Below, in pieces: positions 50,331 through 59,646 of a stretch of DNA of 64,000 nt. Numbering within the stretch: position 1 is the first letter of the stretch; every line of letters starts with the position of its first letter. The stretch spans positions 6,634,001 through 6,698,000 of the forward strand of contig NZ_CP108032.1 of the NCBI RefSeq assembly GCF_036169555.1, in the 5' to 3' direction. The notes beneath the pieces are model-generated. The model did no database searches and had not been told where the DNA came from. It saw nothing but the letters and a program-made list of their open reading frames with translations. Source of the DNA: Streptomyces sp. NBC_00306 (lineage in GTDB: Bacteria > Actinomycetota > Actinomycetes > Streptomycetales > Streptomycetaceae). Both the position numbers and the translations under genes were made by a program.

Positions 50331-51626
50331 ATGATCAATAGAAAACGGCTGGCGGCCGGGGCGTGCGGCCTGCTCGCCGCCCTCGCCGTCGGGCTCTTCC
50401 CGGCCGGCGCAGCCGCCGACGACGAACCGGCGGACAAGTCCCCCGAGGCAGCTCCCAAGGTCGAGTTGGTGCTCGACGTGAGCGGCTCGATGCGTGCCCG
50501 CGACATCGACGGCCAGACCCGTATGTCGGCGGCGAAGCAGGCCTTCAACGACGTACTGGACGCCGTGCCCGCCGAAGTCCGGCTCGGCATACGCACCCTC
50601 GGGGCCGACTACCCCGGCAAGGACAGAAAGGTCGGCTGCAAGGACACCAAGCAGCTCTACCCCGTCGGGCCGCTCGACCGGACCGAGGCCAAGACCGCGA
50701 TCGCCACCCTCGCCCCCACCGGCTGGACGCCCATCGGCCCGGCGCTGCTCGGCGCGGCCGACGACCTCGAGGGCGGCGACGGCACCCGGCGGATCGTGCT
50801 CATCACGGACGGCGAGGACACCTGCGCCCCGCTCGACCCGTGCGAGGTCGCGCGCGACATCGCGGCCAAGGGCATCCACCTCGTCATCGACACCCTGGGA
50901 CTGGTCCCGGACGCGAAGACCCGCAACCAGCTGAGCTGTATCGCGGAAGCCACCGGCGGCACCTACACCTCGGTGCAGCACACCGACGAACTGTCCGACC
51001 GCGTCAACCAGTTGGTCGACCGCGCGGCCGAGCCCGTGGTCACCCCCGTCGCCACCCAGGGCGCGGCACAGTGCGCGAAGGCCCCGCGGCTCGAACCGGG
51101 CCTCTACAGCGACCGGGAGACGTTCGGTCAGCACCGCTGGTACCGCGTGGACGTGCTGCCCGGCCAGGAGCTGCGCGCCTCGGTGAGCATCGGCGCCGAC
51201 CGTGCCGTCAACAACGACTACGGCGTGCTCCTGCGGGCCGTCACCGTGCACGGCCGGGAGATCGTCCGCGGTTCGGAGGCGGGTGACGGACGCACCGACG
51301 TCATCTCCACCGGCCTGCGCTATCCGAAGCCCGAGTCCGCCGACGATGCCGACGACACGGACGACTCCAAGCCCGCCGCCGAGTCCGTCTGCCTGGAGGT
51401 CAGCAACGCCTTCGCCGCGGCCCCCGCGGTGAAGACCACGCCCGGTATGCCCGTCGAGCTCACCGTCGACATCGTGGACGCGCCCGACGGGTCGTCCGAC
51501 GTCGCCGCCTTCGGTCTCGGCCGCGGCTGGTGGCTCCTGGCCGTCCTCGCGCTCACGGGCCTGCTGGCCGGAGTGCTGTGGGGCTGGATCTCGCGCTGGC
51601 GCGTCGCCGTATGGAGGACCAACTGA
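50331..51626 (+). CDS. Exported von Willebrand factor A domain protein with C-terminal anchor
   Basis: Protein of 431 residues. A signal peptide (AAGACGLLAALAVGLFPAGAAA) is followed by a VWA domain (about 43-230). Its MIDAS motif is DVSGS (Asp49, Ser51, Ser53) with later TGWTPIG and LITDGEDT. A second beta-rich domain (about 245-390) and a C-terminal membrane helix (WWLLAVLALTGLLAGVLWGW) follow. It is a surface metal-binding adhesion or sensor module of unknown partner. The stop overlaps the start of the next gene (TGATG). Confidence 0.88.
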   Translation: MINRKRLAAGACGLLAALAVGLFPAGAAADDEPADKSPEAAPKVELVLDVSGSMRARDIDGQTRMSAAKQAFNDVLDAVPAEVRLGIRTLGADYPGKDRKVGCKDTKQLYPVGPLDRTEAKTAIATLAPTGWTPIGPALLGAADDLEGGDGTRRIVLITDGEDTCAPLDPCEVARDIAAKGIHLVIDTLGLVPDAKTRNQLSCIAEATGGTYTSVQHTDELSDRVNQLVDRAAEPVVTPVATQGAAQCAKAPRLEPGLYSDRETFGQHRWYRVDVLPGQELRASVSIGADRAVNNDYGVLLRAVTVHGREIVRGSEAGDGRTDVISTGLRYPKPESADDADDTDDSKPAAESVCLEVSNAFAAAPAVKTTPGMPVELTVDIVDAPDGSSDVAAFGLGRGWWLLAVLALTGLLAGVLWGWISRWRVAVWRTN

Positions 51627-52438
51627 TGCGTATCGCACGCGCACTGACGACCGTGCTGCTCGCCGCCGCCGCACTGAGCGGCTCGGCGGGTGCCGCCGTC
51701 GCCGACGACCCGTCGCCGTCGCCGAGCGACGGCGCGAGCGGGGCGGGACCGACCGAGGCCGGTACCGGTTTCCGTGACGCCACCGCGATCGAGCAGGGGC
51801 AGCCCGCCACCGCCACCGCGTCGGCGGGCGACTATCTGTACTGGGTGTTCCCGGCGGACGCGGGCCACCGGGCCACGGTGAAGGCCACCGTCACCCTGCC
51901 CGAGTCGGCCACCCGGACCGGGGCGTCCACCTGGCAGCTCGATGTGTACGACGGGCTGCGCCGGCGCCAGGCCTGTATGTACGGCATGCAGACCCGGGCG
52001 GCCTCGAAGGGCGCGGCGACCGTGGAGCTGTCCTGCACGCTGCGGACCGTCCGTTCCTGGGCGGAGCCGTGGGACAACGATCCGCTGCCCGGCAGTTACT
52101 ACGTCCGTCTGACCGTGACCGAGCTCCCCGAGGAGGACCTCGGACTGCCGGTCCGCGCCGAGGTCCGTGCGGACGTGTCCGACGTGGGCGGCGCCTCCGC
52201 CGTGGACGGCTCACTCGCCGCTCCGCTGGTGGCGGGCGCGAAGACGGCCGACGAGGCGGGCGAACCGAAGCAGGCGGGCGTTTTCGCTGAGCCCGAGGAC
52301 GGCTGGTCCTCCGGCTGGTGGTCGGACCGCTGGATCTGGACGGTCGCGGGCGGGCTGCTCTGTGCGCTCGGCGCGATCGCCGGATACGCGCTGACACGGG
52401 GCGCGGGCCGCCCCTCAGGCGCACCGCCGACCGCCTGA
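51626..52438 (+). CDS. Exported protein with C-terminal membrane anchor, partner of the VWA protein
   Basis: Protein of 270 residues: signal peptide (MRIARALTTVLLAAAALSGS), a beta-rich extracytoplasmic domain (about 45-190, DYLYWVFPADAGHRATVKATV) resembling the second domain of the VWA protein in style, and a C-terminal helix (WIWTVAGGLLCALGAIAGY). Two Cys (RRQACMYG, ELSCTLR) may form a disulfide. The ATG overlaps the VWA stop, so the two are made together and may form a complex. Function unknown. Confidence 0.82.
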   Translation: MRIARALTTVLLAAAALSGSAGAAVADDPSPSPSDGASGAGPTEAGTGFRDATAIEQGQPATATASAGDYLYWVFPADAGHRATVKATVTLPESATRTGASTWQLDVYDGLRRRQACMYGMQTRAASKGAATVELSCTLRTVRSWAEPWDNDPLPGSYYVRLTVTELPEEDLGLPVRAEVRADVSDVGGASAVDGSLAAPLVAGAKTADEAGEPKQAGVFAEPEDGWSSGWWSDRWIWTVAGGLLCALGAIAGYALTRGAGRPSGAPPTA

Positions 52439-52484
52439 CACACGCGGGCGAGTGGCTGCGACCGGCAGCCACTCGCCCCACGGA

Positions 52485-52970
52485 CTACGCCTCCTGGAGC
52501 GCGGCGAGCTGCGCGGCCAGGGTCTCCTTCGACTGGAACGTCGCGCCGAACAGGGCGACATGCTTCCAGTGCAGGGTGCCGTCCCCGGCGACGACGAACA
52601 CCGCGCGCCGCAGCCCGATCCCCGGGGCCGCGACCCCGAACGCCTTGGAGACCGCCCGGTCGGTGTCCGCGAGCAGCGGCATCCGCAGCCCGTGCTTGCG
52701 CGCGAACGCCTCGTGGCTGTCCACCCCCTGTGGGCTGATCCCCCACACCTCGGCGCCGCACTCCGTGAACGACTCCAGACCGCTGGAGTACGAACACAGC
52801 TGCTTGGTGCAGACGGTGGTGTCGTCCCCGGGGTAGAACGCGAGCACGAGCGGCCGCCCCTTCACAGCGGCGAGCGAGAACTCACGCCGCTCGAAGGCGC
52901 CGTCCACGAGCACGCCTCCGGGGAGGGTGAAGTCGGGGACGGGCTTACCGGGTTCAGGTGACGCTGCCAA
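52485..52970 (-). CDS. Peroxiredoxin (AhpC/TSA, Bcp-like)
   Basis: Protein of 161 residues with TTG start at 52970 (GGAG five nt upstream). The peroxidatic Cys is Cys54 in PGDDTTVCTKQLC, with Cys59 as a possible resolving Cys, as in PrxQ/Bcp enzymes. It should reduce hydrogen peroxide or organic hydroperoxides using thioredoxin. Its start lies within the end of the STAS-like gene. Confidence 0.9.
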   Translation of the reverse strand: MAASPEPGKPVPDFTLPGGVLVDGAFERREFSLAAVKGRPLVLAFYPGDDTTVCTKQLCSYSSGLESFTECGAEVWGISPQGVDSHEAFARKHGLRMPLLADTDRAVSKAFGVAAPGIGLRRAVFVVAGDGTLHWKHVALFGATFQSKETLAAQLAALQEA

Positions 52971-53385
52971 GGGAACTCCTGCGGCTACGGGTACGGACGG
53001 CGGGGGTACGTGCGGCTCGGCGGCCCCTGGCGCCCCTCGGGGGCGGACCGCACACCCAGACAGTCCACGCCGACGAGGGGTCCGGATGGAAGACCAGGCG
53101 GCGATCGTGGCCGGGTTGCAATCGAAGACCGTCGGCAGCACCGATGAGGTGGAACGTCAGCCGCGCGCCGCCGGGGAACAACTCCCGTAACGCGTCGGCC
53201 GGTACGTCCCGGTCGTCGGCAAGCGTACTGATGTCCACGAAGATCGCCGTGAACCCCTCGCCCGCTCGCTCCCGCAGCGCCTGGGCGAGGGCGGGCAGAG
53301 TGCTCCGCGCCAGCCGTCCGCTCACGGCGATCCACACCTGCGGCCCGTCCGTGGCCAGTACCCGTACCCGTACCGTCGCTCGCAT
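52954..53385 (-). CDS. STAS-like protein
   Basis: Protein of 143 residues with a STAS-type beginning: VWIAVSGRLARSTLPALAQAL and FTAIFVDISTLADDRDVPADAL, the usual phosphorylatable Ser not obvious. The C-terminus is Arg-rich and of low complexity. It overlaps the peroxiredoxin start by 17 bp. Likely an anti-anti-sigma-type protein or relic of one; the SpoIIE phosphatase at 18.2 kb is not adjacent. Confidence 0.6.
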   Translation of the reverse strand: MRATVRVRVLATDGPQVWIAVSGRLARSTLPALAQALRERAGEGFTAIFVDISTLADDRDVPADALRELFPGGARLTFHLIGAADGLRLQPGHDRRLVFHPDPSSAWTVWVCGPPPRGARGRRAARTPAVRTRSRRSSLGSVT

Positions 53386-53514
53386 CTGCGCCCCCAGTAC
53401 CCGGGTGATCCGCGCACCGCCGGTGGGCGCGCCGTCACCGTTGTCTTCGGAGCGGGAGGGCCGGCGGATTGCCCGGGGTGCCGACCTTTCTCCCCACCCG
53501 GAGGCCGCGACCCG

Positions 53515-54915
53515 TCACCAGCCGGTCAGCAGCAGATGGTTGAGGAGCAGCGCCGGCAGTGCCTGGGCGGCGAGCCAGCCGCGGGCACGGGGGAGGAACG
53601 CGCAGGCCGGAAGCAGCCACAGGGCGAAGGGGAGCCAGATGCGTTCCGTCTCCGCCTTGCTCATGCCGGACAGGTCGGCGACCAGCAGGGCAAGGAGGGC
53701 GGCGGACACGAGGAGCGCGAGACGGGTGTCGGCGGCGGGGCCGCCGGGGCGGGTGAGCGCACCGCCACGGTGCCGCAGGAGCAGCGCTCCGGACCGTCGC
53801 AGCCCCGCCGCCGTCGCCAGACCCGTGATGAGCACCGCGCACGCCAGGTTGCCCCACACCCAGTAGCCGTAGGGACGGATGCCGCCCGCGCCCTGGTAGT
53901 AGCGCGTGACCAGCACGTCGTACGCCTCCCACCAGGCGAACCCGGCGAGCGTGAACGCCGCCGGGACCACCGCCAGCCCGGCGAGCAGCGCGACCGACAG
54001 GCCGGGGCGCTCCCGGATTCCGTGCCGGCCGAGCACCAGCACCGCCGCCGCGATCAGGGCGAAGAGCGTGAGACCGTACGACAGATAGCAGGTCAGACCG
54101 AACAGCAGTCCCGACGCCCCCGCACACGGTGCGGACCGCCTGGTGACCGCCAGGGCCAGCAGCGCCACCCCCCACGCCGCCACCGCCGCGAAGTACGCGT
54201 CGGCCGAGGTACCCATCCACACCGCTGCCGGGGCGAGCACGAGGAAGGGCGCAGCCCTGCGCGCGAGTGACTCGTCGGCCAGGGCGCGGATCGTCACCAG
54301 CACGGCCACGCAGGCCGTCGCTCCGACGGTGATGCACCACACTCCGGCCCAGACCCCGCCTCCCAGCCCGACCCGGTCGAGCAGCACGAAGGTGAGTGTG
54401 GCGCCGGGCGGATGGCCGGCGACGTGGGCGGGCCAGTTATCGGGGGAGTCGATGAGGATGTGCGAGGTGAAGTCCCGCAGGGCTGCCGGGATGTCGTGGA
54501 AGCGGTCGACGGCCCGGAGGTACTCGTGGCGGGTGGTGAGCCGGACGGCGATACCCCGGTGCCACCCGTCGATCAGGGCGAGGGAGCAGATCCACGCCAT
54601 GGCCGCGGCCCACGTCAGCGGGAGCAGGACCCGCCAGGAGAGACGGGCCGCGAGGGCGGGCCCGTACACCACGGTGGCGATCGCCACCAGCACGGCCGCC
54701 GGTGTGCCGGGGCCCACATGGGGTCCCCAGGACGCCAGCAGCGGGGGCCAGTTGACGAGCAGCGTCCCGCTGGTCCCCTGGAGGTGGCGGCCGACCAGCA
54801 CGGCCGCCGTCACGAGCAGCGCGGCCGCCCCGGCGGCGTACAGGTCATGGCGGAGGCCGCGGGGGGCGCGGGTGGGTACGGCGTCGGGCCCGGCGGGGGG
54901 CAGGGTGCGGATCAC
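53515..54915 (-). CDS. Polytopic membrane protein, possible GT-C glycosyltransferase
   Basis: Protein of 466 residues with about 10-12 membrane helices. The first large loop holds WHRGIAVRLTTRHEYLRAVDRFHDIPAALRD in two segments, with acidic and His residues like the GT-C mannosyltransferase group. PDNWPAHVAGHPPGAT follows. No catalytic assignment can be proven. It is divergent from the molybdopterin gene and near GT2 and epimerase genes, so a surface-glycan role is likely. Confidence 0.7.
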   Translation of the reverse strand: MIRTLPPAGPDAVPTRAPRGLRHDLYAAGAAALLVTAAVLVGRHLQGTSGTLLVNWPPLLASWGPHVGPGTPAAVLVAIATVVYGPALAARLSWRVLLPLTWAAAMAWICSLALIDGWHRGIAVRLTTRHEYLRAVDRFHDIPAALRDFTSHILIDSPDNWPAHVAGHPPGATLTFVLLDRVGLGGGVWAGVWCITVGATACVAVLVTIRALADESLARRAAPFLVLAPAAVWMGTSADAYFAAVAAWGVALLALAVTRRSAPCAGASGLLFGLTCYLSYGLTLFALIAAAVLVLGRHGIRERPGLSVALLAGLAVVPAAFTLAGFAWWEAYDVLVTRYYQGAGGIRPYGYWVWGNLACAVLITGLATAAGLRRSGALLLRHRGGALTRPGGPAADTRLALLVSAALLALLVADLSGMSKAETERIWLPFALWLLPACAFLPRARGWLAAQALPALLLNHLLLTGW

Positions 54916-55028
54916 ACGGGAACGCTAGGCCGCGCGACCGCTCCAGGGACCGCCGTCCGGGCCGATGTCAGCGTTTCGTCATGGGTCGCGCACCCGTTTG
55001 CGGGGTGCCCCCGGCCTACCGTCGGGAC

Positions 55029-56267
55029 ATGCCCGCCCCCGACGCCCCACGGCTTCCCTCCTCGCCCGGCTTCTGGCGCAGCCCGCTGCGCGGCCCCTGG
55101 TTCACCTCGGTGCTGGGCCTCGTCCTGCTCGTCGGCATCACCGTGCTGTTCGTGACGGGCCTGGTGTCGTACGCCGCCTACAACCCGGATCTGTCGCCGG
55201 TGAACGACACGACGCCCGACAAGGGGATTCTCGGCTTCTACCTCTTCTCCTGGCCGACGAGCCCGCACTGGCTGTACCGGCTCAACCAGGGCATCCACGT
55301 CACCCTCGGCATCACGGTGATCCCCGTCCTGCTCGCCAAGCTGTGGTCCGTGGTGCCGAAGCTGTTCGCGCTGCCGCCGGCCCGCTCGCTCGCCCACGCC
55401 CTGGAGCGGATCTCGCTGCTGCTCCTGGTGGGCGGGGCACTGTTCGAGTTCGTGACCGGCGCGCTCAACGTCCAGCTCGACTACGTTTTCCCCGGCTCCT
55501 TCTATCCGCTGCACTTCTACGGAGCGTGGGTGTTCTTCGCCGCGTTCGTCGCCCACGCCCTGCTGAAGATGCCCATCGCACTGCGCAATCTGCGGCACCT
55601 GCGGGAGGAGAAGAACGACCTGGTGTCTCCGCACCCCGCCGAGCCGACCGTCTCCCGGCGCGGCGCTCTGTGGTTCGTCGGAGGCGGCTCGCTGCTGCTG
55701 TTCGCGACGACCGTGGGACAGAACTTCGACGGCCTGCTGCGGCGCACCGCCCTCCTCGCACCGCATGGCGGCGACGACCCCGGCAGCGGCCCGAACGGCT
55801 TCCAGATCAACAAGACCGCCCGGTACGCCGGGATCGTCGCGGCGGAGACCCGCGACGACGCGTGGCGACTCGTGGTGACGGGACGCTCGGGCACCGTCCG
55901 CCTCAGCCGCGACCGGCTCCTTCAACTCCCTTTGCACAGCGCGGCGTTGCCCATCGCCTGCGTGGAGGGCTGGTCGACGTCGGACCAGTGGTGGCGCGGG
56001 GTACGGCTGCGCGACCTCGCGGCGCTCGCCGGATACGACGGCGACCCGCCCGACGTGTTCGTCGAGTCCCTCCAGCGCAGCGGCGCCTTCCGGCGGGCCG
56101 CCCTGCGTGCCAACCAGGTGGCCGACCCGCGTTCCCTGCTCGCCCTGTACGTCAACGGCGACCAGCTCTCGCCCGACCACGGCTACCCGGCGCGCATCAT
56201 CGTGCCCGCGGCTCCCGGTGTGCTGAACACCAAGTGGGTGGCCCGGATGACGTTCGGAGACCTCTGA
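55029..56267 (+). CDS. Cytochrome-b561-type membrane domain fused to a sulfite-oxidase-like molybdopterin domain
   Basis: Protein of 412 residues. About four membrane helices with His residues (NQGIHVTLG, HFYGAW, AHALLK) form a b561-like domain at 20-190. A twin-Arg-like link (VSRRGALWFVGGGSLLLF) leads to a SUOX-type Moco domain whose Cys ligand is in PIACVEGWST. The chain could carry electrons between the quinone pool and an external Moco enzyme. No Shine-Dalgarno; TACCGT ends 6 nt before the ATG at 55029, suggesting a leaderless mRNA. The stop overlaps the next gene. Confidence 0.85.
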   Translation: MPAPDAPRLPSSPGFWRSPLRGPWFTSVLGLVLLVGITVLFVTGLVSYAAYNPDLSPVNDTTPDKGILGFYLFSWPTSPHWLYRLNQGIHVTLGITVIPVLLAKLWSVVPKLFALPPARSLAHALERISLLLLVGGALFEFVTGALNVQLDYVFPGSFYPLHFYGAWVFFAAFVAHALLKMPIALRNLRHLREEKNDLVSPHPAEPTVSRRGALWFVGGGSLLLFATTVGQNFDGLLRRTALLAPHGGDDPGSGPNGFQINKTARYAGIVAAETRDDAWRLVVTGRSGTVRLSRDRLLQLPLHSAALPIACVEGWSTSDQWWRGVRLRDLAALAGYDGDPPDVFVESLQRSGAFRRAALRANQVADPRSLLALYVNGDQLSPDHGYPARIIVPAAPGVLNTKWVARMTFGDL

Positions 56268-56740
56268 TGCTTCCGCCGCTTCGCCGCATCCCGATCGGCA
56301 GCCCCGTGCAACTGCTGCTGCTCGCCTGCTCGTTCGCCCTCGCCGCCTACGCGGGTGTGCGGCTGCTCGCGGACGACTGGCTCGGTGTCACCCTGTGGTT
56401 CGTGGGCGCGGCACTGCTGCACGACCTCGTGCTGCTGCCCTTGTACTCGGTCGCCGACCGGGCACTCGTACGAGGGCTCGGTGCCTTCCGGCGCCGGGAC
56501 TCGGTCCCGTACGTGCGCGTACCGGCAGCCCTCTCCGGGCTGCTCCTGCTCGTGTGGTTCCCGCTGATCAGCGGGGCTGCCGAGGCGCGCTACCGGTCCG
56601 CCACCGGGCTTCCCGCGGACGTGTTCCTGACCCGCTGGCTCCTGATCACCGCCGTCCTCTTCGGCGGCTCGGCGCTGCTGCTGGTGCTGCGGCTGTGGCT
56701 GCGTAGGGAGACGAAGCACCGTCCGCCGGCCGTCCACTGA
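56267..56740 (+). CDS. Small membrane protein coupled to the molybdopterin gene
   Basis: Protein of 157 residues with about four membrane helices (LLLLACSFALAAYAGVRLL and others). The ATG overlaps the upstream stop (TGATG). Its last 150 bp are overlapped on the other strand by the methyltransferase gene. No recognised family; it may be an anchor or heme partner for the Moco enzyme. Confidence 0.75.
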   Translation: MLPPLRRIPIGSPVQLLLLACSFALAAYAGVRLLADDWLGVTLWFVGAALLHDLVLLPLYSVADRALVRGLGAFRRRDSVPYVRVPAALSGLLLLVWFPLISGAAEARYRSATGLPADVFLTRWLLITAVLFGGSALLLVLRLWLRRETKHRPPAVH

Positions 56741-57351
56741 CCGGTCTGCTCCCAGCCCCGTGCGTACCTCAGCAGCGCGCGCGTACCGAGCCGCGCCCAG
56801 GGAAAGAGGGGGTCGGTTCCGTCGGTGTCGCCGAGACCGACGACCCGCACCCGGGCGCGTTCGTCGACGTCCACCGGGACGGTCTCGGCGATCAGCAGGC
56901 CACCGGGGCGCAGGAGTACGGCCAGCCGGTCCAGCAGGGCGATCGGGTCGCCGCCGATGCCGACGTTGCCGTCCATGAGCAGGGCGGTGCCCCAGCGGCC
57001 CTCGCCGGGTATCGCCTCGAAGACCGAACGCCGCAGCGCCTCACCCCCGAGCCGCACGGTGTGTTCGACGGCCGCCTCGCTGACATCGATACCGAGGACG
57101 GCCCGCCCCCGAGCGGCGAGTTCGGCCACCAGCCGGCCGGGCCCGCACCCGACGTCGAGCACCGTTTGCTCGCACCGGTCCAGCACGCTCCGGTCGACGG
57201 CGTCGGCGCGGGCGCACCAGCGTTCCACCTCGAGGGGGAGCAGCGAGCCGTCGGCGCGGCGCAGGAACAGCGGACCGTGACCGGCGCGCAGGGCGGCGGC
57301 GTAGGGGTCGGCGGTCGCCCAGGGGAGGGCGGTGGCGGGTGGCGTGCTCAT
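56590..57351 (-). CDS. Class I SAM methyltransferase of a glycan-type operon
   Basis: Protein of 253 residues. Motif I is TVLDVGCGPGRLVAELAARG, then GIDVSEAAVEHTVRLG and LLRPGGLLIAETVPVD. The ATG at 57351 overlaps the DUF2064 stop (ATGA). After FVSLRS the last 40 or so residues are encoded by the antisense of the membrane gene, are low-complexity and polar, and look like run-on past a lost stop. The core enzyme appears intact. The substrate may be a sugar or lipid-linked saccharide. Confidence 0.82.
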   Translation of the reverse strand: MSTPPATALPWATADPYAAALRAGHGPLFLRRADGSLLPLEVERWCARADAVDRSVLDRCEQTVLDVGCGPGRLVAELAARGRAVLGIDVSEAAVEHTVRLGGEALRRSVFEAIPGEGRWGTALLMDGNVGIGGDPIALLDRLAVLLRPGGLLIAETVPVDVDERARVRVVGLGDTDGTDPLFPWARLGTRALLRYARGWEQTGQWTAGGRCFVSLRSHSRSTSSSAEPPKRTAVIRSQRVRNTSAGSPVADR

Positions 57352-58091
57352 CGGGGTGTGGTCGGTCGCGAGGCCGGCCGGGTGGGCGGCTGCGCGTCGG
57401 CGTCGTCCGGTCGGCCGGGCGGTGCCGTGCGCGAACCCTGTCCGCAATCACCACCCGTGACCGCCGTGTCCGACGTGACCGCCGGGACCGACGTGCACCG
57501 GGCCAGCCGGGCCGCGAAGCAGCCGTGCGGGGCCAGTGCGGCGACGGCCTGCGCGTCGGCGGCCGTGTCGACGTCCCGCAGGCGCGGGAGGTCGCGCACC
57601 CGCAGACCGGCGGCGAGGAGGCGGTCCCGTTGGACCGCACCCGTCCCGGCGGTCGACATCGGCACGCCCCGCAGCAGCGCGGGATCGGGGTGCGCCAGCC
57701 CGAGCGCCCAGAAGCCGCCGTCCTCGGCCGGGCCGAAGAAGGCGTCGCAGGCGGCGAAATCGACGGTGAGCAGCTCGGGCGTCACCTGCGGGGTGTCCAT
57801 GCCGATGAGCAGGGCCGGCCCGTCGCAGTGCGCGAAGGCGTCCGCCAGCCGTTCGTCGAGCCCGCCCGCGCACTGCGGTACGACGTCGAAGCCGGGCGGC
57901 AGCCAGGGGCCGGGGGTGCCGTCGAGGACGAGAACGCGCCGGGAGGCGGGGGTGGCCGCCACGGCGTGCAGGGTGTCGGCGAGGGCCGCCTCGGCCAGCT
58001 CCGCCGCCTCGTGCGACGTGAAGGGAGGAGTCAGCCGGGTCTTGACCCGACCCGGCCGCGGCTCCTTGGCGATGACGAGCAGCGTGGTCAA
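57348..58091 (-). CDS. DUF2064 / TIGR04282-type glycosyltransferase-like protein
   Basis: Protein of 247 residues starting TTG (TTGA overlap with the GT2 stop). Signatures: KEPRPGRVKTRLTPP at the N-terminus, LIGMDTPQVTPELL and FGPAEDGGFWALG. This family resembles nucleotide-sugar-type transferases and was named from arsenosugar-associated genes; no activity is established here. There are no arsenic-resistance genes nearby. It sits between GT2 and methyltransferase genes in one operon. Confidence 0.88.
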   Translation of the reverse strand: MTTLLVIAKEPRPGRVKTRLTPPFTSHEAAELAEAALADTLHAVAATPASRRVLVLDGTPGPWLPPGFDVVPQCAGGLDERLADAFAHCDGPALLIGMDTPQVTPELLTVDFAACDAFFGPAEDGGFWALGLAHPDPALLRGVPMSTAGTGAVQRDRLLAAGLRVRDLPRLRDVDTAADAQAVAALAPHGCFAARLARCTSVPAVTSDTAVTGGDCGQGSRTAPPGRPDDADAQPPTRPASRPTTPR

Positions 58092-58801
58092 CGGACGGTT
58101 CCCCCTGGGTGTGCGGTGCCTGCCGGGTGCGCGGGCCTCTCGCCGAGCACGCGTCTCATGTCCCGTACGGCCTGCCAGGTACCGCGCCAGGTGCCGGTCA
58201 CCTTCGAGGCTCCGGTGCGCGGCAGGTACGGCACGTCGTGCTCGGCGATCCGCCAGCCGGCGTCGGCCGCGCGGACGACCATCTGGAGCGGATAGCCGCT
58301 GCGCCGGTCGGTGAGGGCGAGAGCGAGCAGCGGTTCCCGGCGGGCGGCGCGCAACGGACCGAGGTCGTGCAGGCGCAGCCCGGTGCGGCGGCGCAGTATC
58401 CGGGCGAGCGCGAGGTTGCCCGCCCGGGCGTGTGCGGGCCAGGCGCCCCGGCCCTGCGGACGCCGCCGGCCGAGCACCAGGTCCGCCCCGCCGTCGCGCA
58501 CTTCGCGGACGAAGGGGACGAGGAGCGACGGGTCGAGGGAGGCGTCGCAGTCGCAGAAGCACACCACGTCGGCGGTGGCGGCGGTCAACCCGGTGTGGCA
58601 GGCGGCGCCGAAGCCCTTGCGCGGCTCGTGCACGACGGTGGCGCCGAACGCGCGGGCGATCGCGGCCGATCCGTCGGTGGAACCGTTGTCGACGACGATG
58701 GCGCGCCAGCCCGGCGGAATCCGTTCGAGCACCCAGGGAAGGGCCTCGGCCTCGTTCAGGCAGGGCAGCACCACATCGACGTCCGAAGGTGTCGTGGTCA
58801 C
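58088..58801 (-). CDS. GT2-family glycosyltransferase (dolichyl-phosphate-mannose-synthase-like)
   Basis: Protein of 237 residues with GTG start at 58801. The GT-A fold signature is VVLPCLNEAEALPWVLERIP, IVVDNGSTDGS, and the metal-binding DCDASLD. RTGLRLHDLGPLRAARREPL is typical of DPMS-like enzymes that glycosylate polyprenyl phosphate. There is no membrane helix. It is the first gene of the minus-strand trio and divergent from the two-component system. Confidence 0.9.
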   Translation of the reverse strand: MTTTPSDVDVVLPCLNEAEALPWVLERIPPGWRAIVVDNGSTDGSAAIARAFGATVVHEPRKGFGAACHTGLTAATADVVCFCDCDASLDPSLLVPFVREVRDGGADLVLGRRRPQGRGAWPAHARAGNLALARILRRRTGLRLHDLGPLRAARREPLLALALTDRRSGYPLQMVVRAADAGWRIAEHDVPYLPRTGASKVTGTWRGTWQAVRDMRRVLGERPAHPAGTAHPGGTVR

Positions 58802-58843
58802 GGTTTCACCCTACGAACGCGAATGGGGCATTTGGGACTCCCA

Positions 58844-58864
58844 CTCCTTACGAAACGCGGACGT
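58844..58864 (+). promoter_or_regulatory. Shared element upstream of the response regulator
   Basis: CTCCTTACGAA, five other bases, then GACGT. The same pattern occurs at 61833-61853 on the minus strand. The distance to the regulator start (58913) is about 48-69 nt, the same as for the epimerase. A nearby TACGAACGCG (58812) is a diverged repeat of TACGAAACGCG (58849). Confidence 0.5.
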
Positions 58865-58912
58865 CGGAGGCCGGCGTGCTCCCTGCCGGCGGCACGGTGC
58901 CAGGCTGGAGAC

Positions 58913-59644
<732 letters not shown>

Positions 59645-59646
59645 CC

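Noticed and set aside
57348..58091. Arsenosugar biosynthesis role for the DUF2064 gene
   Set aside because: The family name comes from such clusters, but no arsenic methyltransferase, resistance gene or radical SAM arsenosugar gene is adjacent.
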